A DNA stretch of 64,000 nucleotides from NCBI GenBank assembly GCA_946965045.2, contig OX337232.1, forward strand, positions 3,162,001 through 3,226,000. The letters are read 5' to 3'. The notes beneath the pieces were generated by a model, which saw only the letters and a program-made list of their open reading frames with translations, made no database searches and was not told the origin of the DNA. This document shows, one piece after another, positions 10,578 to 19,133 of this stretch. The stretch is from Epithemia pelagica. Lineage: Eukaryota > Bacillariophyta > Bacillariophyceae > Surirellales > Surirellaceae. Within the stretch, counting starts at the first letter, position 1. Each line of letters begins with the position of its first letter. Both the position numbers and the translations under genes were made by a program.

Positions 10578-10982
10578 TCAGTGCAAGACATAGATAAAAA
10601 TTTTGTTCTCTGCCATTCTCCGTAAGTAGTCGTTCCAGGGGATGCCCCGTGGATAGTCTGTTCCACTTGGTATAGTTGTTGGAGCTGCTTTGTTATCCAT
10701 GACTTTGGCTTTCCCTGGCACCGGTCGTCCTTTTTGGTCAGTAGGTTTCTGGCAAACCCTTCTTGTCTTCTCCTCTCCAATCCTTGTAGGAGAAACAAGA
10801 GCCAAACAACACCCACCCAGCATGCCACGCAACAACAACAACAGGTACACCACACAGCCAATGATCCAACACACAACACCGGGTCGTTCCCCCCACCGCC
10901 TGAAACTGTAGTAGAGACAATGGCAAACACCACCAAAGGCAGCAGCAATTTGGAATGAAACACACTCTTTTGGTGGATCCAT
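10578..10982 (-). CDS. Possible small two-TM protein (134 aa)
   Basis: ATG at 10980-10982 (MDPPKECVSF) opens a 134-residue frame. It has a weakly hydrophobic segment (FQIAAAFGGVCHCLYYSF), a strong Cys/Leu-rich one (GVVCWIIGCVVYLLLLL), and a hydrophilic tail containing TDYPRGIPWNDYLRRM. The tail is of ordinary composition, unlike most spurious frames here. An overlapping frame (10436-11041) is also open but has no ATG near its 5' end. I recognise no family. It could be a diatom-specific small membrane protein or chance. Confidence 0.3.
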   Translation of the reverse strand: MDPPKECVSFQIAAAFGGVCHCLYYSFRRWGERPGVVCWIIGCVVYLLLLLRGMLGGCCLALVSPTRIGEEKTRRVCQKPTDQKGRPVPGKAKVMDNKAAPTTIPSGTDYPRGIPWNDYLRRMAENKIFIYVLH

Positions 10983-11335
10983 TTCAAAAGACGAGACCAA
11001 ACAGTTTGGAGACCAAATGACAAATCTCGTCGTGTTGCCAAATTTTTTTATCACCTCCAACACACATTCTTGGGTGTTCCTTCCAGTCTGTCTTTTTTCA
11101 GTAAGAACAGACTGGTGTCTCACGACACTTGCGGACACATCGCCACCCAAGGTGTCTCTACAACACGTGACTGTGGTAGCATCGCCACCAAAGGTACAAC
11201 AGGTTGAACAAGAGACAATAAGAGTGCGCTTCCGAGAGAGCTCACTGTCGAGTCTTTTTTTGCCACAGCTCATGGGTTGTCCACGATATTTGTGGTGTCC
11301 ACCAGAATAGACTGGTTCTACTAATACCACGTAGA
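10983..11335. other. Intergenic / 3' UTR of the CRAL-TRIO-bZIP gene
   Basis: Lies between the bZIP stop and the small ORF. Two words, ccacccaaggtgtctctac (from 11141) and ccaccaaaggtacaac (from 11186), form a weak local repeat. Nothing else is seen. Confidence 0.35.
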
Positions 11336-11883
11336 TCACCCGTCTTGTGGTGACGACGACGACGACAAGGCCAAGAGACGAAGCAATTCGTGTCGTACAT
11401 GGGGATTGTCTTTTAACACCTGCCATAAAATTTGGGTTTGTTCGCGAGGCGACTGTCGTTGCAACAGGAGACGAGCCATGGTCGCTTCGTCGTCCAACGA
11501 CAAGAAGGATGAATCCAAAGGACTCCTTGTCATGAGTGGTGGTGCTCGAAGAGGTTGTTCGGGGAGTGACATTTGCATGGGATGGGGATACGAAATTGAC
11601 GGGGTACTAGTAGGGGCCCTGGAGGAAGGAGCGGTCACTGTCCGGAGCGAATTCCGTTCCATGGTCTGAACCAGGTTCCATGCCTCGACAAGGAGGGATT
11701 CCAAACGTTGGTTTTCTTGCAGGAATTGGTTCTGTTTGGTTTGCAATTCGGTTGCTTCGTCTTGCAACAATTTGTGTTCGGCCTTGCGGCGTTCTCGTTT
11801 TTCTCGGGAGTGAATGACATTGATGAGTCGTTTGCGTTTCCGTTCTTCTTCGGTGAGTCCTGGACCAGAGTGCGAATTGTTGG

Positions 11884-11933
<50 letters not shown>

Positions 11934-13280
11934 GATGCGGCGGATGCCGTTGCGGTTGCAACAGCAACAGGACGCAAAGTCTTTGCAGCATTGTCGTCGT
12001 CACTCTTGTGGTTTGCTTCCACACACGTGGGTGGGTTCCCACCCACAGCAGCAGGCACGGCCAAGACGGACGAAATATAGGTGGCCTGTTCGCGCAAGCG
12101 TTGTTGACGGCACCACTGAGTAAATTGTTGGTACTTCCACAACCCTCCAATGCGAGTGGGAATGCTGGTTTTGGGAATTCCCAACTCATGCCGCAACACC
12201 TCCACCAATTGGCCGGCTTGTTCTTCCGTGTGTACGTGCCAATTGTCTCGAACCTGTTCCACAATACTCAAAATGGTCCGTTGAATCGCTTGTTCCATGC
12301 CCTGGCGTGCTCCCGATGGTGGCAATTGATTCAAAATGTGGAAATGAACCTGTAAAAGAACGTGCAACCGTGTCAGCCATGCATCGAAGCAAACCCAATC
12401 AGCCTCTTTGGCTCTAGCAATAAGTATATGTCAATAAGCCTACCTTGACGGGCAAGGACCGTTTCATGAGTGCCACACTGGTACGAATCAGTTCGAGATC
12501 CAAGGGGGCGGCTCGTGGTTGAATCAACAAGACACAAAACAAAATGCCCTTGGTTTGAGCCATGGTACTGTCTCGTCGTTGACTACTACTGCTGAGGCAC
12601 TGAAACATGTAAAACAAGCATCGCAATCGTTGGGTGCGACTGGCCGTGGACAAGCATCGCGTTCGATCACAAAAGACCACGTCTTGACCCGTCCGGGTGG
12701 ACACGGCGGGCAACCAAACAATGTGACCCGCTTGCAAGGCAATGCAGTCGTCGGGAGACAAGGCTCCACTTCCCGTTTGCGTCATGGGCAAAAAGGCTCG
12801 TTCCGGACCAAAAAGCCAGAGTCGATCGTGCCAATACTGGACCAATCGTTCGGCCGCTTGCCAGGCATTGCCATTGCAATACCGCCAAAACCGAACAAAA
12901 GGAGTTTCATGACGAACAATGTCGGAACAAATACGACAGGCTTGTTCGTAGGCTTGTTTGCGAGAGGCTGGAATCCATACCAAGGCCTATATATACACAT
13001 GTGGAGAAAAAGCCCAGAAACATATACACAGAAATTCGCATCATGAGAGTTTGAAAGAAGCAGCAAACCAACGATACACCAGGATCTGTACCTCTTGGAC
13101 TTGTTGTTCAATCTGCGTCATGTCCAACACACGATTCGGAGTGCCCGTTGTTGTGCAGGACTCTTGCGACAAGAGCGATTCTGCGTGTGATGGTTGTTGC
13201 CGCAGTGGATTATTGGGGGTCTTCTCATCATGACGATGGTCGTAATCTGTCACCGCCGAATTCAACGACGAGGCTTGCAT
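11336..13280 (-). CDS. CRAL-TRIO-like domain fused to a bZIP transcription factor
   Basis: Three exons, all phase 0 (13280-13092, 12986-12444, 12349-11336), encode 581 residues; introns are 12987-13091 and 12350-12443. Start is ATG 13280 (MQASSLNSAV). The first 330 residues resemble the Sec14/CRAL-TRIO arrangement: an N-terminal helical block (FVRFWRYCNGNAWQAAERLVQYW), an ERAFLPMTQTG segment, a middle block ending in QTKGILFCVLL, then SLPVKVHFHILNQLP across the second junction and LGIPKTSIPTRIGG. After a 17-threonine run comes the bZIP at about 412-465. Basic-region Asn421 and Arg429 have the invariant N-x7-R spacing (NVIHSREKR), followed by Leu431/438, Phe452-equivalent and Leu459-type heptads (LLQDEATEL..FLQENQRLESLL). 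The canonical Ala-Ala is replaced by His-Ser. The last 60 residues form a helical SPREQTQILWQVLKDNP block. It is probably a nuclear DNA-binding protein; lipid binding is inference. Confidence 0.7.
11880..11934. repeat. (GTT)n microsatellite coding a Thr run
   Basis: A nearly pure GTT repeat on the plus strand, read as 17 ACA/ACC-type Thr codons by the bZIP gene on the minus strand. It is likely length-polymorphic, and in-frame expansion would be tolerated as a linker. Confidence 0.85.
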
Positions 13281-14174
13281 CTTCTTTCCTGCGTGTATCG
13301 TTCTCACAAAGAACGTCCTCGATATGGTTGTGTTTTAGGTTCTCTCTTGCGGTGTGTATTCTTCATGTCGTCATGGCGGAAGCAGCAAATTGGAGCGACA
13401 CCGGGTTGTAATCTGTCCGATCCGGCGGGTGTATAACTTCTGTCATCCATCCGACATTTTTCTTTTTTCATTTTAGTTTTTACTTGAAATTATAACTCAG
13501 TTTTTTCTCTAAAAGCAGTAATTATAACGTCCATAGCAACTGTCATAACTGGCTTCGCGCGCTTCGCCCTGGATACGGAGCACGACGCGAAGAAATCCCA
13601 CACAAGGATGAACAGTGAACACACACGTGAAACAGAAAAAAACATGCACAAACACAAGACAAGTGGCAATGGCCCACAACAAGGAAAGCTCTTAGTACAT
13701 TGACTGCAACTAAAATACAAGCATAGTCAACTCTATATGTATCTAGGTACTCCTCCTATTTCTTTAGGCTTCCTGGCCCTATCCATTGTATTGTGTCCTT
13801 CCTTAGACTCTGATGTCGTCCACACACTGGTTGATTGTCATCTTGTCATTTTTCATCCTTCTTCTCATTCGGTTGATTGCCGCGTTTACTGATGATCCAG
13901 GGGGTAGATCTTGACAGTAGTATTCATGCTATGGTCATTCATTTTGCTGATTGGTTGATTTTGTTGCAGCCCCATTGTCATTTCTTGTGGTTCGTCGAAA
14001 AGTGAAAAGTGAGACGATTCATGGCACAAAATACGAGGCGAGGCCGGCGTTCAGATTTCAAAGATCGAAGGCAGGCTGACGATTTGACATGGCAGGCGCT
14101 TTCGAAAAAAAACAAGAGGCCAAAGTTGGGCAACGCACGAAGGACAGAAAATATACACCTCTTGAATCGTTCCC
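13281..14174. other. Intergenic, upstream of the CRAL-TRIO-bZIP gene
   Basis: Presumed promoter of the minus-strand gene. AT-rich from 13455 to 13520 and again at 13720-13760. No credible coding frame is seen. Confidence 0.4.
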
Positions 14175-14365
14175 TTTGCTGCGAGGAGTAGCTTCGAGGA
14201 GGGAGGCACGAGGAGGGGCGTAACGACGAGAAGGGCAATAGGTCCGAGGAGTGGACTGCCCCCCGCGTCAGCGGATATAGGGGCAGTCCACGACGAGGAC
14301 CTATTGCCCTTCGAGGAGTTACGCCCCGACGAGTGCCCCCGACGAGAAGCGTTCCGAGCAGCAAA
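14175..14365. repeat. Segmented palindrome with CGASGAG heptamer separators
   Basis: The arms meet at a 17-nt centre (14263-14279). Reading outward, exact complementary words are tggactgcccc (14252-14262) with 14280-14290, aagggcaataggtc (14231-14244) with 14298-14311, and gggcgtaa (14216-14223) with 14319-14326; weaker pairs follow out to tttgctg (14175-14181) with cagcaaa (14359-14365). Between consecutive words, both arms carry CGAGGAG or CGACGAG in the same direct orientation, not inverted. Opposed heptamers can still pair as C-G, tandem G-A mismatches, S-S, tandem G-A mismatches, G-C. Their centre bases are complementary in all four opposed pairs. The centre contains a mini-hairpin (ccgc-gtca-gcgg). 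The function is unknown. Confidence 0.85.
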
Positions 14366-14390
14366 TGTCATAGGCGTCCGTTGCGTCCGA

Positions 14391-14404
14391 GGGGGGGGGG
14401 GGGG
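14391..14404 (+). repeat. Poly-G tract (14 nt)
   Basis: A run of 14 guanines 26 bases beyond the palindrome and 228 upstream of the recombinase ATG. It could form a G-rich structure and is a likely site of length error. Confidence 0.9.
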
Positions 14405-14632
14405 TAATAAAGTACGTTGAGTTTTCTAATTGTTTGGAATACATAGGAAAACAGTACCATTGTAAAGAAAGATTACTTACGACAGTTAGGAACAAACTAA
14501 TTAGGACTCACAAATATACTTAGAGGTTACCTAGGAGCTACGAGTTTCCAAGCAGATAAAGTGGCCGCATTTGTGTGTTGGGCGTTGTGTTTTGTGTTTT
14601 CATCATTCGTTTTGAAAAAGGAAGACCTGACC

Positions 14633-17600
14633 ATGACGAAACCTCCTACGGCCGTTGTCAGCCCCATGCCTTCCAAGGACAAGGAACATCGTGGCATTGT
14701 GTCTTCTCCTATCTCCATTGCGTCTTCTTCGTCGTCTTTGTCGTCGTGTTCATCGTCTTCGTCATCTTTATCGTTGTGTTCATCCTCGTCGGACGCCATC
14801 TCACTCGCCTTCGTACCTTTGGACGGTACCTTCGTTCCAAAGATGGATGAATGCACTGGGAGCGACACCGACACTCACAGTGTTCATTCCGATCCTTGGT
14901 ACCTTCCCAAGTTGGAGAAAATGTAAGTTTGATTGTTGTTTTTCGTCATTGTCGACCAGTCTTCCTTCCTGCGACTCTTCCTTCCTTCCTTTTTCTTCCT
15001 GCGCGCGTACCCCGCCTCATCCATTTTTGAATTCGTTGCTGTGTTTACCGTGCAAAACAAACCTCACACTTTTTCTTCCATTGCCATTTTTGCATCGCAT
15101 TGCAGGAAACGAAAGACCATGGCAAAGACTCCACTCCGCCTCCGTCGCTCGAAGCGCCAACTTGCTGCCGCGGCAGCCAAGAAAAAGTACCAGGATGATG
15201 TCGACGATGACATTCCACGCTCCCCTGTTCGGAAAGCCCCTCGAAAGAAGCTCCTTCGGAAGAAAACGGTCCCTCCACCCGTCGTCGACGACGGGAAGGA
15301 GAACCTTCCTCCCCCTCCTCTTTCCTCTTGTCGTCGCCCGAAAGAAAGGTAAGTTGTTGTATCATCGCTGTCTTCTTCTTCTGCTTCTTCTCTGTATGAT
15401 TGTTGTGTCTGACAAGAATGGTCTCCTCCCTTTCAGCACCAATCCGAAGAAGGTCCCTCCTTCCATTTTGGACCAGGACGACGATGACGACGACGATGAT
15501 CTTCCTCCTCTTCAGCCCTTTGTAGACGATGATGAAGACGACGACGACGATTTCTTCAAGTATTTGGAAGATTCCGACGACGAGGAACCACTGGACGAAC
15601 ATCATCCTCCTGCTGCCATTGGTCCCCCATCTCCACTCGATACACGAACCATTGCCATGGCATGCATCAAGCAGAGACATGTGACCGAAAATGAGGATGG
15701 CGAGCTGATGATTGCGGAGCATCGAAAACTCCCCGTGGATGTGCCACACACCAAGGACAGTATTCAGTACTGGAACACCTTTGCTCGCATCAGTGAGGAT
15801 GTGTACGAAGACGAGAACCACAAGTACGACGTTCGCGAGCTCTCGCAGAACTCGGAGTCGTACAACAAGGCCAAGGCGGACTCTTTCAAACGATTCTTGG
15901 ACATTCTCCGTCGCCATAAAGAACACTATAGAGGACTCGCGGCACCCATCATTGATCCTGATACTGAAAAGGGCGAGAATTTGAAGGTGCCCAAGCTTTT
16001 TGTTGCTCTCAGGGGGGGGTATTACTCGTGGCAAACTTGGGTTGTTGAATTCTCTCTGCATGATTTTCTGCATGAATCTGCGCATGGCTGGGTACAAAAA
16101 GGGGGAGCACGATCCCCACGACCCCAAGTATCACTACCAGCCAAACACGACCGGCAAAGTGCTCAATCACATCTTTTCCATCCTGCGAGCCAATGGAGTC
16201 GTGATCACGCAGTCGGACCTCAAAGGGGAGGGCTCGTACCATGCCTACTTGGAGAACTTGTGGTCGGAAACCGCCACCGTCCGTTCTGAGTTTGGCCGAC
16301 TTCCCAAACGAGCCGGAGTTTGCCTCAACGACGAGAAGTCCATGCAAAAGTATGCGAGTCCTCCACTTCGTCCGTTCGAAATTTACAAGGATCTCCTCAT
16401 GATGGTGTTCTACAAAGTCTGCCGTGACTGTAGTTTTCGATGTCTAGAGGTACGTCCACGATCCGTTGGATTGTCGTATGGATCACACGCTTCTCACCTC
16501 TGCTTGTTGTTTCTACTCAGATGCATTTAGCAAAAGTAACAGACTTTCTATTTGTTAAAAGTCTAGATGATTCGCACGGCGATCTCGCTGGTAAGGCGGC
16601 GATCATCCCTCTTGACTCCGGTCACCATAAGAATGTAAAATTGACTCTTGCCAACCCTTCGTTCCGGCGCGCAGTGGATTGCAAAGGGAACATGACTGTG
16701 GAAAACCCCAAGGATCCATGGAGCACCTACAAACTGGTCATGGAGTACCGTAGAGTTGCCCACCCGCCGGGTTGGAAAGGGCTATTCTTCCTTCGTGAAG
16801 CACCCGCCAAAGTAATTGCTACACGCGCTGACGGATCGACTCACCGTGCCTGGACGGATCTTGTTCCTGATATGTCGAAAACAAAGATTAATCCATTGAC
16901 TGGCATGCGTCCTGGTGGAAAGTTGGGCGAAAATTTCGCTGCACGCAACACGAAAGAGTTGGCTAAGCGTTGTGGTTTCGAAGGAACCGGCAACTTTACT
17001 GGTCGTTCCGCTCGGAGAACTGGGATCACCACGGTTGCGAACTCGGGCGTTCCTCAACCTCTTGCAACAAATTACGGCCGCCACAAGGGTGAAAAGATCA
17101 ACTTTGAGTATCAAGAAGTGACGGACCACTCGAAACAGAGGGCAGTGACGGCCCATTGGTACATGCCATCCGATGACGAAGAAGAAACCAAAAAAGGTAC
17201 GTTGTTGTCTGACTGATGCATGTTGTTACTACTTCTGTATCTTACCTCTCTACTGTTCTCGTTTCAGAGGAACCTAAGAAAAAATCTCCACCAGTAGCCG
17301 CAAAAAAAGACGACGAAGACGAACCACCCCCGCTCCTTCCTCCTTCTGCATGGGACAACAACAACACAACAAACACCACACACTCTCATCACCAACACGA
17401 CAACTACCAGCACAACTACCAGCGCAACGAGAGTCGCAGTCACTACCACCAACGCGACAACCACTTCAATCGGTCGCCTCCTCCTCCTCCCCCTCATTCT
17501 CGATCGTACTCCTACCGTTCGAGCGATCGTAACCATGGTGGGTGGACTCCTCCTCCACCTCCACCATCGTATGGACCCCGTTACGATCATTACCGCGGGC

Positions 17601-17830
17601 CTTCCCCTCCGCCACCCCCTCCTCGATCATATTCGCCACCTCCTCCTGTTCCTTCGTCCCGTGTGAATGGCCCAACGGCCCATCACTATCACCATCATTC
17701 CTCGCCACCACCGCCTCCACGTCAGTATCCTGCATCTTCTTCGTGGCCTAACCACGGCAACCACCACAGTGGCTATCACCGACATGGCGGTGATCAATAC
17801 CATTACAACCACGGGGGTCGTCACTACTGA
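14633..17830 (+). CDS. Crypton-like tyrosine recombinase, five exons, one frame break
   Basis: Exons 14633-14922, 15106-15348, 15437-16449, 16521-17196 and 17268-17830 join at consensus GTAAGT/GTACGT donors. The N-terminal part is Ser-rich, then basic (RLRRSKRQL), then strongly acidic (Asp runs near 15475-15560). A helical core-binding-like region follows (DSFKRFLDILRRHKEHY), then AGYKKGEHDPHDPKY. Exon 4 carries the catalytic part: GRSARRTGITTVANSGVPQ with the box-II R/H-x-x-R-type signature, ATNYGRHKGEKINFEYQE with the usual G-H-K block shifted to GRHKG and a candidate nucleophilic Tyr. This matches Crypton transposase/YR architecture, and Cryptons are known to contain introns. Exon 5 adds a His/Pro/Tyr-rich tail. 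In exon 3 the open frame must change by one extra base somewhere in 15985-16075; an 8-G run (16012-16019) is the likeliest place. It is therefore either a decayed copy or a homopolymer error. Confidence 0.7.
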
Positions 17831-18028
17831 ATGACAGAATGAAATGGGTAAGTTACTTCGTTTGATTTGCTGTCTGTCTATTGCTATTCTCTCACCATCT
17901 TCGTCTTAACAGGTTGATGCTTGAGCTCTTTGTGATGTTCGCTACAAATCCATAGGTAAGTTTGTCTTTTGCTGTTCCTTCTTGATTGCTGTGTTCTTTC
18001 CAAAGGCATGTCTAACCTTAATCTTGAT

Positions 18029-18092
18029 TTCTCTTTGATTTTGGTCCTTCTCGAATGCCGTTTCTCTTTGATTTTGGTCCTCCTCGAATGCA
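18029..18092. repeat. Two tandem copies of a 31-nt unit
   Basis: Units at 18029-18059 and 18062-18092 are identical except for one T/C difference. Each contains gattttggtcc followed by tcgaatgc. Confidence 0.85.
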
Positions 18093-18351
18093 TTCACCCT
18101 CCCTATTCCTTGTTGATTGTTGTCTCTTAATGGCTCTCTTCGATTTCTGTTTTTTCTGGTGCTATCTGTTGTTTTTGCTTTGTCTTGCCTTTGTCTTTGC
18201 CTTTCTCTGCCTTGCCTTCCTTCTTTGGTTGTCGACTTGTCTCGCCTTGTATCTCTCTTTGGTTGGTCTTCATGTCTCGCCTTTATCCTTTGGTCTGGTT
18301 GGTTGTGATGTCCTTTTTGTTACATTGTCTTTGTCCTGGCTCTGCTGTTGT

Positions 18352-18405
18352 TTGTTCTTGTTGCTATTGTTGTTCTTGTTGCTATTGTTGTTCTTGTTGC
18401 TATTG
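18352..18405. repeat. Three tandem copies of an 18-nt unit
   Basis: Perfect tandem units of ttgttcttgttgctattg at 18352, 18370 and 18388, within a T-rich tract. Confidence 0.9.
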
Positions 18406-19133
18406 TTGTTGCTTTTGTTGCACGCGGTTTGTTTTTCGTGGTCTGTTTCGGCTCATTTTGTGACGGTTTCCGTTCGCCTCATTTTTTCGGTTTTTCCCAC
18501 GACCGAAAATTTTACTTATGTACACTAAAATTAAAACTTGAGTACAGTAAAATTCGGGCTATAGTAACTAGGCACGTGCGGGGGGAATACATCCCCCCCG
18601 AGGATCAGCGGTCGTGTCAAACACAAATTTCAGGGGGTCGCGGATAGTCTCCAAGCCATCGGAAAAATCCATAATCTCCGACAATGGCAGTAAAAGATCG
18701 AAGTCGCTTTCGATTTGGAAGCCATCCAGGACAACGCGGAACGAACGCAATCTCGGAACAAACAAGAATCACAAGAAGAAAGCTACAAGGAGAAAGGGAA
18801 AAGAGGGGGAGCGAGTAAATCATTGGAAAGGAACTGGGTGTGTTGTGAGAGGGGATGGACAGCGCCACAACGCTCTCCAACCAACCACGTGTTGTGGTTT
18901 GACAATGAGGATCGGAACGAAATGGGTTCGCCCTACTGAAACTCTTGGGGGCGGAGTTTGAACACAAAGCTTTGAATCGCGGATCCAATCGTCAGGGATT
19001 GCTACCAAGGCCCAACTATGAGTCCAGAATGAAAGACTGCAACGCGTAGAGTGATACACAAATGTGTACAAGGACTATGCAAGGTTTTCTTACAGCATAT
19101 ACTACAGGCACAGGTACAGAGATTTATAGCGTC

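Larger units (their letters stand above)
17831..19133. other. 3' region of the recombinase gene and intergenic
   Basis: Immediately after the stop, good splice signals suggest 3'-UTR introns: donor GTAAGT at 17848 with acceptor ending 17912, and another GTAAGT at 17956. Further on the strand is T-rich with simple tandem repeats. At 18581-18600 gggggg-aatacat-cccccc forms a G/C hairpin. A long Leu/Phe-rich frame (18055-18528) is only a by-product of the T-richness. Confidence 0.45.

Noticed and set aside
10436-11041. Cys/Trp-rich minus-strand frame overlapping the small two-TM ORF
   Set aside because: No ATG until near its 3' end; it is the alternative frame of a Cys/Leu-coding stretch.
15979-16011. 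26-nt GT-AG stretch (gtgccc...ctctcag) as an intron repairing the recombinase frame
   Set aside because: Removing it leads into a stop within about a dozen codons, and the length is far below other introns here.
18055-18528. Plus-strand frame of 157 codons rich in Leu, Phe and Cys
   Set aside because: It follows from a T-rich tract with tandem 18-nt units; no varied domain-like sequence, so not listed as a gene.
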